Below, in pieces: positions 23,361 through 33,772 of a stretch of DNA of 64,000 nt. The notes under the pieces are model-generated. The model did not search any database and was not told the origin of the DNA. It saw only the letters and a program-made list of their open reading frames with translations. The stretch is from the NCBI RefSeq assembly GCF_014851395.1, contig NW_024044459.1:3632112-3696111 (forward strand). Reading direction: 5' to 3'. This DNA is from Micropterus salmoides. Its lineage: Eukaryota > Chordata > Actinopteri > Centrarchiformes > Centrarchidae. Position numbers and translations under genes: made by a program. Numbering within the stretch: the first letter of the stretch is position 1; the number at the start of each line of letters is the position of its first letter.

Positions 23361-23390
23361 ACAACCCGCTCTACCTCCTGAGCGGGTTGT
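23361..23390. other. Perfect 11-bp hairpin
   Basis: ACAACCCGCTC and GAGCGGGTTGT form a perfect 11-bp stem with an 8-base loop (TACCTCCT). Read on the minus strand, the right half of the loop and the left arm give GAGGTAGAGCGGGTTGT, which matches the A-box region of the tRNA-derived SINE. This may therefore be an antisense SINE-head scrap that happens to fold. Confidence 0.6.
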
Positions 23391-23689
23391 AGGCTGTAGG
23401 CCCCACAGAGATGCAGTTTTTGATGCAAATTGTTTAAATATTATTATTTTCCTTCCTGGCAAGAAAGTAGAACGTACAAATCTGCAAAATGTTGCAGTCA
23501 TAGTAGCAGCAAACCACTGCAGAAATGGAATGGAGCAGTTGGTGTAATTCTTTTGGGGGGCCCTAAGAGTTCATTACTGAGTGATCCAAGCCTGCGTGTA
23601 TCATTGCTCCACTGCCTACAGGTCCCAGAGGGGAGATTGAGACTGCCATATCAAAACAGGAATAACCTTGTTTCCATCAACCCCGCCCC

Positions 23690-23752
23690 AACACACACAC
23701 ACACACACACATGCACACACACACAGACACACACACACACACACACACACAC
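23690..23752. repeat. (AC)n microsatellite, interrupted
   Basis: AC runs are broken once by ATGC and once by AG, for a total of about 60 bases. Loose CA-rich sequence continues to about 23860 and creates His-Thr-rich frames that are not genes. Confidence 0.97.
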
Positions 23753-23860
23753 CATGCATCACGCAAACACATTACAGCCTGGACAACCAACACACCTGAC
23801 CTGTGTCACTCAACATGTGCAACATATCAACACATGCAGTGTACACACAGTTGCCTAAAC

Positions 23861-24670
23861 CAATGCTGCACTCATTTAGTGAAGTGTTTGCAATGTGAAA
23901 TCCCTGATGCTCAGGAAGTTCTTTTTCAAAAAAGTTAAAACAAGAACAGGTTGGTAGCATGAGCATTGATAGCCACCACGGCTGAACAGACAAAGAACAA
24001 AGTGGCATCTAGAGACAGAAAATCCAAGGAATCCAAGGGACAGAATCCAGGATCCAGGATCCTCTACAAAGACACCACAAAACACACCGAAGATGACAAA
24101 CAAAATCATAGAACAGGGGTTTGACAGATGTCCACCTTAAACATAACACGTGTCATTAATTTTAAATTGTAAGGACTTTACAAATACTGTTCATTCAGAC
24201 CATAAACTGTATATAAATAGTTTCAGACACAAAAAATGACAAACCACCATGAAAGTGAAGAAATCCTGTATTAAAGTAAAGTGTGAAAAGTGGCTCTAAG
24301 ATTGAGTTACATCTGGCAAATATGTGCAGAATTTACATCTGTATCCTTTATCACGTTCTTTAGAACGTGGCGAAGGCTGTGTTGTCTAGCTGTCAACACT
24401 TTGCTTGGCCCAAAGCCCTGGGATTACACAGGAGCTGATGGCTGTCTGTCAGAAAGGAGAGGAATTGCATTTTAGACTTCAACCTTAGTTCTCAATTCAG
24501 TAGGTAAAATAGGTGTTATGGGTATTTCTTAAACACACTTTGACAGGATATATAGCTGTATTAGCTGTTGTTTAGCATCAGACTTTAACCCAGGAGACCA
24601 CTGTTCATTTCCTGTTTCCTACTGACAGTAAATTTTTTTAAAGCATGACCACTGTTCCATAATCAAAAAT
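23861..24670. other. Gene-free sequence with short tandem words and a palindrome
   Basis: AATCCAAGG is duplicated at 24022-24040 and ATCCAGG at 24046-24060. CACGTTCTTTAGAACGTG at 24352-24369 is a perfect inverted repeat with 8-bp arms and a 2-base spacer. No gene is visible. Confidence 0.5.
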
Positions 24671-24850
24671 AACCATGTGTTCATGTAACCATGATGCCAA
24701 AGGTTCCCTAACCATAAGTCGATAGTCGTTTTAACCCAAACCATGATGTCTCCCTAACCCTAAAAGTACTTATTTTAATGCAAACCATGATCTTTCTGTA
24801 AACCTACTCAAGTTGTTTTTGTAACTAAACCTAGCCATAGCATTCTAAAA
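24671..24850. repeat. Degenerate minisatellite with AAACCATGATG units
   Basis: Units starting AACCATGATG (24687), AAACCATGATG (24738) and AAACCATGATC (24782) each continue with TCCCTAACC-like and GT(A/T)TTT words. They give three diverged copies with periods of about 44-51 bases. A similar single unit (ATCATGATCTTCCCCTAACC) lies near 40391. Confidence 0.6.
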
Positions 24851-26190
24851 GGCATTTATTTCTAAAACAGTGATTTATATCAGCATAGGAAAGAACAGAC
24901 ACATTATGTCATCCTGTCTTTAGAGGTGTCAGATCAAAAAGGGTTTCCGCTCTATTATTTCCTATGCCTGGGATCCATCTTGATTTGGGTCCAGCCATCA
25001 TCCAGATCCCCTTTGAAAAGCGTAGATGGAAGTGAGGCCTTAAACTTTATGGTGAGAGCCTCGCTGCCACATGCTGTTTCAGTAGCAGCACTGCTTAGCA
25101 GGCCCACCAATTTATGGCTCATGACATGCATACATTTAATTTGTAACCAAACACTTCCTCTTTCCCTCAGTTTCCTCAGAACTCTGGGACACATTTTGTT
25201 TTCTCAGGTCAAGGGTTAAACAAAGGAAACACAGTGCTGGCTAGCTGAAGGGCCAGAGCCAGGGGGGTGTTAGGGTCACCCAACCATAGAGGCCGGGCCA
25301 GAGCAGACTGTGAGACACATCAAGTTTAAAGGATTTAGCTGTGATATCCGGCAGGAGGGCTGGACCATGGCAAATACCTTCAACTGGACAGATAGCAGGA
25401 ATCAGAGACTTTTTCATTTTAAATAATGACATCTGAACATAAACTGTTGGACCCTCTCACGCCTCCTTCTCTGTAAGAATCCCCCCTGGTTGTTGGCTGT
25501 GACATCTTTACTGCACCATTGGCCATAAACCCCCTGAGGGGCGGGCTTAACACACACACACAACAGTTACATGCCCCACTAGCTCTCAACCTCTGTCCTG
25601 TGGTATATAAACATATAAGTTTATTTAGTGTGAATGTCCCGCGGCGCGCACTGCTCGTCCCCTTTTTTAAGCCCACATCTTCTTGAGCAAAGCAGCCAGT
25701 GTGGACACATTGTAAGTACTGGAAGTACTGGCTGTTGTAAAGACCTTTTCCTCAATGCGGATTCACGGCATGGGGGATTTTATCCAATACAGCACAGTTT
25801 AGGAACCATGGAGTTACTGTTTCTGTCATCTGCATCTGATCAGATTTTTCATACGCAACTTAGATACTTGAGCATTCCGGCATGTACCATGTACGTACAA
25901 TATGATGACTTTTAATCATTAGTAAGCAGCTCTATCTGTCTTTTAATTAAAATCTTTTTTGCACACAAATTAGGTTTTGCACACATTACAGTATGTGAAA
26001 TAATGTAATGATTCTAACAGGAAGAATAGGTTCCCATGTACCCACATTTTGTAACCTGTGTTTTATTCTCTTACATCTATTGCAAAGTTAAATGGATGGC
26101 AATCAACTAATTGAAAGCAAAAGTCATCACAACCCTGTTTCACTGGTCATCATCCATCTCATAAACAATCTCCACTTCATCTTCTTTCCC
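24851..26190. other. Gene-free sequence
   Basis: No exon or named repeat. A CpG-containing GTCCCGCGGCGCGCACTG block lies at about 25636-25653, and a short CA run at 25550-25562. Frames of 63-97 codons show no domain. Confidence 0.45.
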
Positions 26191-26197
26191 CTATACT

Positions 26198-26460
26198 CAT
26201 TCAATTCAATTCAATTCAATTCAATTTTATTTACATAGCGCCAAATCACAACAACAGTTATCTCACAGCGCTTTTCATAAAAGAGCAGGTCTAGACCGTA
26301 CTCTATGATGCTATTTACAGAAGCCCAACAGTTCCCACCAAGAGCAAGCACTAGGCGACAGAGGCAAGGAAAAACTTCCTTTTAAGAGGCAGAAACCTCG
26401 AGCAGAACCATGGCTCAGGGTGGGCGGCCATCTGCCTCGACTGGTTGGACTCATCATCAC
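26198..26460 (+). repeat. Common teleost interspersed repeat with a TCAAT microsatellite
   Basis: Five TCAAT units (26198-26226) lead into TTTATTTACATAGCGCCAAA and TCACAACAACAGTTATCTCA. They are followed by GTCTAGACCGTACTC near 26290 and GGAAAAACTTCCTTTTAAGA near 26368, up to CTCGACTGGTTGG. This order is a highly recognisable teleost repeat. It has no coding potential; the 63-codon minus frame that overlaps it is incidental. Confidence 0.7.
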
Positions 26461-26504
26461 TGACGATCCAGGCAGCCAACAGGTCAATGAGAAATGAGGG
26501 CAGA

Positions 26505-26800
26505 GCAGTGTGGAGCAAGGTGGATGAACTTAAAAGTCTCACAGCCTGGGGAAAGAAGCTGCTCTAAAGAATGGTAGTAGGGCAGCAGATACTTCTGTAT
26601 TGGCAGATGGAAGCAGGGCCAACAAGCTGTAGCTGGGGTGGGTATTGTCTTTTAGTATCGTCTGGGCTCTGCGCCGGCACATCACCGATATCACTGATGC
26701 TTGGTAGATGGGTACCACTGATGTTATGGCCGGTTTTAATCACCTGCCGCAGAGCCCTCCAGTGCCGGGCCTTGCATATCCCATGAAGATGTTGTTTGGT
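26505..26800 (-). mobile_element. CR1/Rex1-type LINE, antisense C-terminal ORF2 fragment
   Basis: On the minus strand, RALRQVIKTG...HLPSIS (about 26763-26690) and RSICC are followed, after an in-frame stop near 26564, by SSFFPQAVRLL (26563-26530). The order of basic RALQRVVKT-like, LPSI, YRSI and SFFPQAVRLLN elements is the C-terminus of a common teleost non-LTR retrotransposon ORF2. A stop codon and missing residues show it is dead. It directly adjoins the repeat at 26198-26460. Confidence 0.65.
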
Positions 26801-27500
26801 GTTGATGAGTGTATTTCTGTCACAAATTCTGTAACCAAGATGAACAAATTGTTGCAAAGTGTAGCAAAGTTTGTATGAGCTAGGCTCAGGTTTTGAGACA
26901 TCTGCCTCCACCTCAGTACGATGTAGGTGCATTTCATAAAAATTTATGGTCCTCACAGAATTAAACATGATGTTTAAAATCTCAGTACCAACATGCTGAT
27001 TCAGAAACCACAAATGTTATTTTGGATGATCCACAAAACGCACTTGCAGATTTCATTAGAATTATTTATTGTTGTATAAAGTAGTTCCAACAAAAAGTGT
27101 TCACATTGAGGTATGTGAGGGTGCAGGAATCTCAGAGATAAACATTTCAAAACTCAGACAAATAAAACAAAACTATTCACCTGATACCAGTAGAGGACGT
27201 GAGAAAAAATGTTTTTGTGTGATTTGGGTTAACTGACTCTTTACAAATCTAAACAAGCCTATTGCAACAATAACTGGATTAGTGAATTGGCTAAATTTGT
27301 TTGTTAAACACTGACTCATTTTGTGTAGACACAAAGAAGTAGAAGCCACTCTGAGAGAAAGCATATCTTTATGTCACATAAAGAGCTGCAGCCAGAACCC
27401 TTCTCTATCCCATCTGCTCAGCACAGAGAGCTGCCAACTACAGCTCAGCACCGCATGCACATGAGCCCATTACATGTAAATCCATACCAACATACACATT
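26801..27500. other. Gene-free sequence
   Basis: The first 200 bases may still be LINE-derived (the minus frame continues to 27013), but no further motif is legible. The rest is unique AT-rich DNA. Confidence 0.4.
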
Positions 27501-27505
27501 CAGTC

Positions 27506-27535
27506 ATATATATATATATATATATATAAAATATA
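27506..27535. repeat. (AT)n microsatellite
   Basis: An AT dinucleotide run of about 22 bases with a short imperfect extension. Confidence 0.95.
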
Positions 27536-27879
27536 TTTGTTACCTGGTGACAAAAATTGTCTGAACTACATTTCAGCAGCAACAAATATGAATTTAGTTT
27601 TGTTACATGATCATCTAATGTGTTAAGAGAATGTGCTTGCAGTGTAAGTACTGTGCAGTTCAACACTGAAGCCAACCATGTCAGGCTCTGAACTATAAAC
27701 AGAGCTGAGGCTGAGGTCTAGGCTGCCGTTATAACTCTTTTCTCGTTTAGAGGCGTCTTTATGGGCCATTGTTCACCATATGGGGTGCGTTAAAGCCAGG
27801 GACAGCAGGTAAATCACAGGCCTGGGCCCAGCACACACATACTTCAACCAGCAGACCGGAGGAAGACATGGCCACCAGC

Positions 27880-27881
<2 letters not shown>
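27536..27881. other. Gene-free sequence between two microsatellites
   Basis: Mixed-composition unique DNA between the AT run at 27.5 kb and the GT run at 27.9 kb. No domain-bearing frame or repeat word is recognisable. Confidence 0.4.

Positions 27882-27932
<51 letters not shown>
27882..27932. repeat. (GT)25 microsatellite
   Basis: About 50 uninterrupted bases of GT. The minus-strand His-Thr frames across it are artefacts. Confidence 0.97.
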
Positions 27933-27934
<2 letters not shown>

Positions 27935-28063
27935 TCAGGTAAAGGGAGAAAAGCATGGTGGACTGGGGCTTTATGTATATGTGTGTGTTTGTTGATTGGG
28001 ACATGGTATTGCTTAGGTTTTGACAATTAGGAATGGGCTTGGAACCAGTATTAATTTATTTCT

Positions 28064-28090
28064 TAAAAAAAAAAAATATATATATATATG
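28064..28090. repeat. Poly-A followed by (TA)n
   Basis: Twelve A residues lead into about eight TA units. Together with the TA run at 28615-28637 it brackets the hAT-like relic. Confidence 0.95.
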
Positions 28091-28614
28091 TATAATCGAA
28101 GTTGAATTGTCTTGAACTTTTTGTACGCGACGCGCAGCACAAGTCATTGGAAGACAGACTTATCCTCGCTGTTTGTGAGTTTCCAGAATCTAAATAGTTA
28201 TCAGGAAACATAAACAGGAGAGAATTAGCATGGCAGAGCATCTCTGCAAAGATAGATGTAAGCCTATCAGGTAAAGTTATGTATAATTTTAATTTAAATA
28301 GGCTACAGCTGTGTAGTGCACAGAAGCCGTTGCCATGGTTACTTTCAATAGAGCGCCTGCCATTTACTGTAGAGTGCTGTCTTCTCCCACACGTCTGCTG
28401 AAGCCTCCCTTCACATGTTTGGGTGGATGATTTGCAGTCGGAACATCCTCCATGAGCCATGGTTTGACTGTATGTGTATTCGGAGCCAGTGAGCAACGGA
28501 CTTTCAAAATAATAATAATTTTTAAAAAACTGCGTTAACATGCGATAAAATAATTTTTGGCTATAATTAATTAAGGCATTAACGCGATAATAACGCATTT
28601 AAGTGCCCAGCCCT
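28091..28614 (-). mobile_element. hAT-like DNA transposon terminal region, antisense
   Basis: Read on the minus strand, the sequence starts TAGGGCTGGGCAC, then has several TTAACGCG/TTATCGCG words (AAATGCGTTATTATCGCG, TTATCGCATGTTAACGCAG). This is a pattern I know from the ends of teleost hAT-type elements. A 180-codon minus frame spans the region, but it shows no BED finger or transposase motif and is probably incidental. The left plus-strand flank at 28028 also begins TAGGAATGGGC, a possible degenerate partner end. No 8-bp target duplication is visible. Confidence 0.4.
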
Positions 28615-28637
28615 AATATATATATATATATATATAT
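28615..28637. repeat. (AT)n microsatellite
   Basis: About 23 bases of AT, directly abutting the GGGCTGGGC end of the hAT-like relic (read on the minus strand). Confidence 0.95.
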
Positions 28638-31470
28638 GTATATTCAAATGCATGGGAGGGCTGTGATAAAAGCGTATAGTCTGTATCCCAAATGTCACCA
28701 GTTTGATACATTTTGTCTGGTTCGTTCAGCAATCTAGGGTAAAACCTTTAAACCTAAATATGAGCTGCTATAATGATTGATCGTGTTATTTTACAATTTA
28801 TTGACTCGTCATTCACATGTTGTTGTTAAATAAAGGTTTATTCTGTTTATTTTAAGACACTTGTAAGTCTATATAGGCTACCGTTGCTGTGGACGAAGGG
28901 TTTACCTTAAAATAACTCAAACATCCATCTTAAAGCATCAGTCCCAGGTCGAGTTTAGGAAGCTGTAGATGTTGTGCATATCGACCCTCTCTCTAACACC
29001 CCCCTACCCCCGCCGATGGGCTGCTCACCAGCAGGGGGGCCTGTAATTCCAGCAGCACCATTGTGTGGACCGGCAGGTATTTCCCCCGCCTCCGCTGAGC
29101 AGCGGACTCAGCTGACTGGCAGCGCTGTGGGAGCAGGAGGGCTTGTCCTCCTTGAAGCCTGACTTCCTTACTTCTTGTCTATCAGCTAGGCTCTTCTTGA
29201 AATACAGAATACTAAAGACAAAGCTGTTTGTCGTGCTGATCCAGTATTGTACTATTCCTAAGATTCACGGTTCAAAGTCTGAGCATAGAGGAAGTGTCAT
29301 GTATGTTAGGTGTTTTTCACTGCCAACCTTCCATCAGCCTCTGAGATTACCACTTAGTCTCCAGCAGCTCTCCATTCAGAACAGTGAAGGGGTACACTTA
29401 TTTAATCTTGACTGATCTGGCCTAACCAGCAAGTGGTTAATGTCCTGATCCCCACAGCTGCACCCTTTGGAGCAGGGGCTTACAAAGTGAGGCTGGGGAG
29501 CTCCCACGGGTCCTCGATGGGATTCCAACAGGTCCTGACTGCTGCATGGAAGAACATTGATCATTTGTTGAGCAACCTGTGTTTAGGTTTTTCAACCTCT
29601 TTTCTAAGAAGCAAAAGTGGAAGAAGCGAGCCAGTGATGTACCTTCATAAAACTACAGCTTATTACAACTTGTATTTGTAACAATTATTCTTAGGCTGCT
29701 CACACATGCACAGAAATGACTGATAAACTGAAATGAAAATGAAAACACCAGACAAATTCTGTTGATAAGGTACTATTGGCAGGTCAGAAATGTGTTACTA
29801 TGTCGATAACATTAACCTGGGATTACAACAACTTGTTGTAACTCAAGCCATCGGTTCCATCAGTTATGACAACACTGTACTCTCCAAAGTGATTGCTGAG
29901 ACAAGATGTACTTGACACCATCTCTAAAAATAGACCAACAAGGGGAAAAAAAGAGCTGGAACATTTTGCCAGATTAGCTTACACTAGAAAGGGAGTGCAC
30001 CCATAATGTTGCTAAAGTAAGTGCACACTACAGCGTGTAGGGTAGGTCAAAGATGAAACAGGATGTTAGTGTGGGGGGTTTGTTTACAACCATTAATTTT
30101 TTTCTTTCATTCAAAGTGTGACAGAATCCTAGCCGCCATATTGACATTTGACACAAACCTTGGTTTGGACTTTCAGGTGTGAAAAGGCTCATGGTGGCTT
30201 AAACTCAACTAAACCTTAACCAAAGAGGGGGCAGATATGAAAACACTCATATGAGTCATTTATGAAATAATAATGGGTCGTTTAGGAGACACTGAGACAT
30301 CTTTTGACAATATGATTATCTTTTAGATTTCTAGAGATGATGCCAATGATGATGTTTCACTCTGCTTTTCCATATAATACTTACCATATAAGTCAGTGAC
30401 ATGCCTGTTCTGTTGTGCTTGTGCATCCAAAGCTGAAACAGAAAGGTTCTTAGTGTAGAAACAGTAAATGTAGTGAGTTTAAGTGGGACTCTCTAACAGT
30501 GGCACACTACTGTAGCGGCCTGTTAGAAGTTCTGTCCTGCTGCCTGTGGCCTTTGCAGCCCTGGTGGGGAGCATTTGTCCCCCCTGCACCGCTGCCCTGC
30601 CAGTTGGCAAGCCTAAGCCAGGAAACTGTCAGTGTCGATTGAGCTGAGTGGAGGAGGTCCTGCTAAAGGAGCCTTGCTAGTTCCAGGGCCCACCTCTGTT
30701 TCCAAAGCATGGGAATAAAGAGCTCTGCATTCCACAGGTCTGAGCTGCCAGCTTTCCCCCTGCCCACAGTTCACAGGGAGCCCTGAATGAGATTAACAAA
30801 AGCTTTCTGTTGGACCCCTCTTGGCCGGCTTCCACGTCAACAGCTCGCAGGGTCAAGGGTCACACTAACTACATTCATTCCCAGCAGACCCCTTGCTCCA
30901 AACACAGGCTGCCAGTCGCACAAACTCCCAGCTTTTCCTCTAATCCCCCGAGATATGTCTGATCTCTCCACATGTTTCTGCTCAATTAAAGCAATATCAC
31001 ACCTTACAAATGGAACGGAGAGAAAGAGAGGGAAGAAGGACAGAGTGCAGCCTCAAAGACGAACAGAGGAGAGAAAGTGAGAAAAGCAAATGAATGGAAC
31101 CTGGGGAGTGAAAAAGAGAGAGGACAATGGAATTATTAATCTGCTCATGTAAGGCACTAACACATGATGAAACACTGGAGGCAAAAGCTCAATAGTTGAT
31201 GGAGGACACATCAGTGGCATGGTGGTAAAGCCACACGTAGAGCAGACAGCCATTTCTTCTTCGTATTTCTTCAACAAAGACTAGGATTACTGCGTCATCA
31301 TTCAAAAGATTTGATTTGTTAAGTACCATAGCAGTGCTTCACATATTTTATCCAATTAACTACATATCACTTATAAGTTACAACACAACTAATCATTTAT
31401 GTAACCACTTTACTTTTCCTACTGTACCAGGACGTCATTGTCTTTGTCTTCGCTCATTGTTTTGATGATA
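28638..31470. other. Gene-free sequence
   Basis: No exon or intact mobile element. 28990-29165 is GC-richer and contains CACCAGCAGGGGGGCCTG near 29027 (CTCF-like). 29845-29910 shares a diverged word series with 36930-36980. 30480-30800 is GC-richer unique DNA that may be conserved non-coding sequence. 31015-31130 is purine-rich. Confidence 0.4.
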
Positions 31471-31474
31471 CAAC

Positions 31475-31744
31475 AGCTATACTGTTTTGATTCTGTCTCA
31501 CAGCTCTCATGAACTTAATTTCAGTACAAATGCTCTAATGAACTCACTGTATGCTATGCCTTCCCAGCACCAAACAGCAGACATAGTAAGCAGCTAGCTG
31601 GTGCATAGCAGCTAAAGAATAAGGAGAAAAACCAAGCCAAAAGAAGAGTGAATGTCGGACTTACATCCATCAGGTGGACACAAACACTCCAAGTGAATGC
31701 CAGTGTTGCTCTGTGTCCGGCTGCATGTTAGCCGGATCAACTTT
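31475..31744 (+). repeat. Percomorph interspersed repeat
   Basis: The words GCTAGCTGGTGCATAGCAGC (from 31593), GAGTGAATGTCGGACTTACA (from 31647) and CCATCAGGTGGACACAAACA (from 31667) occur in an order I recognise from percomorph repeats. The end merges into the LTR-like sequence near 31745. The family is unnamed. Confidence 0.4.
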
Positions 31745-32836
31745 ATAAGGCCAAGAATCAAAAGTCCAATAAATAGGCAAGATCCAAAACAGGATACAGA
31801 GGCAAGAGAACAAGACTTGAAACATACATGAAGCAGTTCTGTGGTGCTGGGCAGCGAAGAGGCTGAGATGCTGGGCAGCTGAGTCACTGTTCCGCTTGTC
31901 AGCAAAGGCTCTGGGGGCACTGGGGGGCTAAGACTGCCGATGGCGTTAGGAGCCATGATAACCACGTCTCCTTCTGTGACCGCCATGGGACCCCATGAAC
32001 ATGGAAAGGCAGGATCAGGACAGGCAGGTAGCGGACTAATCAATTCAGACAGGCAAGACAGACAGTAAGCGGGCTAACCATTTCGGGAGAAGCAGGTAGC
32101 GAGCCAGCCAGCTCAGGACATAAAGGCTGCAGGCTTGAGAACCCGAGCCTAATCAAATAGAGTGCAGGCTGAGTAAATAAAATCTTGCATTATTCCAAAG
32201 TCAAGCCATAAAAAGGGCCGAAAGGCCTAGTGACTGGTGTCTTCTTCAGCGCTGCCTCAGAAGTTTTGCAAACACAATGTCTGAAAAACAACCAACAGCA
32301 ATGAAAGAACATCCCATCCCTCCAACAACAGCATATAGAACAAAACACATGTGTGAACACGGAGATCCAGGTTCATTATGCTCGATGCCATGGTGCTCGT
32401 ATCGCCGAGTGGCAAAGAGGCATGATAACAAATAGCAGGGGAATAACTTGGGGACAGCGGCGTAATAGCCTCTCATCCTGCTGTCGAACCTGATATGGAT
32501 CAAAACCAGAGAAGGCAGGATAGAGATGATAGAAAACAAGACATGAAGCACACAGCAACATAACAATCTGGCAAGGCGTAAGTGAATGGTCCAGTTAAGT
32601 ATCTGCAGGACTGATGAGGGAAAATGGAAACAGGTAAGAGAGTGGGCGGAGTACACTAGGTAACTGCCGAGAAGAGGAGGGAAGCGAGAACATGTAGTTG
32701 GGTGGGGCAGTCAGATGATGGGGAAAAGAGGGAAAGTCGAGGGTATCTGGTGGATTTGTGGAGAATGAAAATGAATGTGTTGAATGAGAAAGGGGGAATG
32801 TGACTGGAGGGAGGGACAGAGAGGCAGATTGTTACA
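31745..32836 (-). mobile_element. LTR-like retroelement remnant, antisense
   Basis: On the minus strand the sequence begins TGTAACAATCTGCCTC at 32836, is C/T-rich, contains CTTGCCAGATTGTT (32575-32562), and later TTGCCTATTTATTGGACTTT and CTTATAAAGTTG near 31745. The start, the pyrimidine bias and these words resemble fish Gypsy-type LTRs and leader regions. The long minus frames (136 and 143 codons) contain no gag or pol motif. Whether this is one LTR, two joined pieces or part of a leader is unclear, and no primer-binding site was identified. Confidence 0.35.
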
Positions 32837-33745
32837 TCATTCTGTTGTGACATTTGACATCTGTTTACTTTACCTAGCTTCAGTTGTAGTGGTATTTACA
32901 CAACATGTTTTATTTTTTAATTCAACAGGCACCACTTTCTAATGAAGCAGGGGAGTTGTAAGTAATGGCTGAGGTAATGGTTAATAAATCCTTTACTAAG
33001 TGTTAATCATAAATCAGTAATAAGAACAACATTTAAGGTTGTGAAAAATGACACTTGGGTTTATTAACCATTAATAAGGCTAAGCCAATAGTTTTAACTC
33101 AAATACAAAATATTTAGGTTAAATGGTGAAAGAAATTTGAACAGAAATGTACTGATGAATCTGAAGGAAATATCATCATATTGCAGTCTTCAATATTTTC
33201 TATATTTTTCTGACATTCCTATATCAGCTCTATGGTCACTGGGATACTATTTGACATTGACCTTTGAACATTTTGTCTTTTGCTCATAATGTTTGACAAG
33301 CTGAAATGACGCTGTCAATTCATCTCTGTGGACATTGCCCTCAGTAAACATGGAGTCTCTGCCCACAACATGTAAAAATCACTCAAGTTTGTGCTTACAG
33401 AGGAGAGATGTCTTTTGTCCTGCATCTGAAACCAGTTAGCCCAAACAGCAGCGGTAAACCAAACCAAAGACAGGGGTAGACTCCGAGAGAGTGAGAGAGA
33501 GGAGAGATATATAGAAACGGGGATGAAGGTGAGGTTGGTGGGGAGGTGGGGATGGTTGGTGGGGGCTGTTCACAGAGAGGATCATACATTACTTTTTTCT
33601 CCCCCAGTATTTCTTGTCCTTGATCTGCCTGCTTTTCTTTAAGCTGGATCCAGAGCCCTGCCCCCCTGCTGAGTCTTTAGCCCAGAGGAGGGGAGGCCTT
33701 GGCCAGCTGCAGGCTTCACTGGAGCCCTGTGCACATAGGTGGAGG
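32837..33745. other. Gene-free sequence with a TTAATAA-rich repeat-like patch
   Basis: The stretch 32975-33085 has TTAATAAATCCTTTACTAAG and ATTAACCATTAATAAGG words, similar to those at 13985-14225 and 34050-34240. A purine-rich patch lies at 33480-33570. No gene. Confidence 0.4.
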
Positions 33746-33749
33746 GGTT

Positions 33750-33772
33750 GGGGGGGGGGGGGGGGGGGGGGG
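33750..33772. repeat. Poly-G tract (23 G)
   Basis: Twenty-three consecutive G residues preceded by GGAGGGGTT. Like the poly-C at 21184 it could fold as a G-quadruplex and may be unstable in length. It generates Gly-rich and Pro-rich frames that are not genes. Confidence 0.95.

Noticed and set aside
24352..24369. Glucocorticoid response element
   Set aside because: The half-sites are in the wrong relative orientation and spacing for the AGAACAnnnTGTTCT consensus.
25595..25660. TATA-box promoter with a CpG-rich start region
   Set aside because: A TATATAAACATATAAG word precedes a short CpG-rich stretch, but there is no following exon, splice donor or CpG island.
28056..28598. 180-codon minus-strand open frame
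   Set aside because: Lies within the hAT-like relic, contains no transposase, BED-finger or other motif, and its end reads through poly-A/TA sequence.
31612..32656. Two long minus-strand frames (143 and 136 codons)
   Set aside because: They lie in the LTR-like pyrimidine-rich sequence, whose C/T bias keeps stops rare; no gag, protease or pol motif.
33600..33735. Exon after a pyrimidine-rich CCCCCAG
   Set aside because: The acceptor-like site is followed by frames without a domain that run into the poly-G tract.
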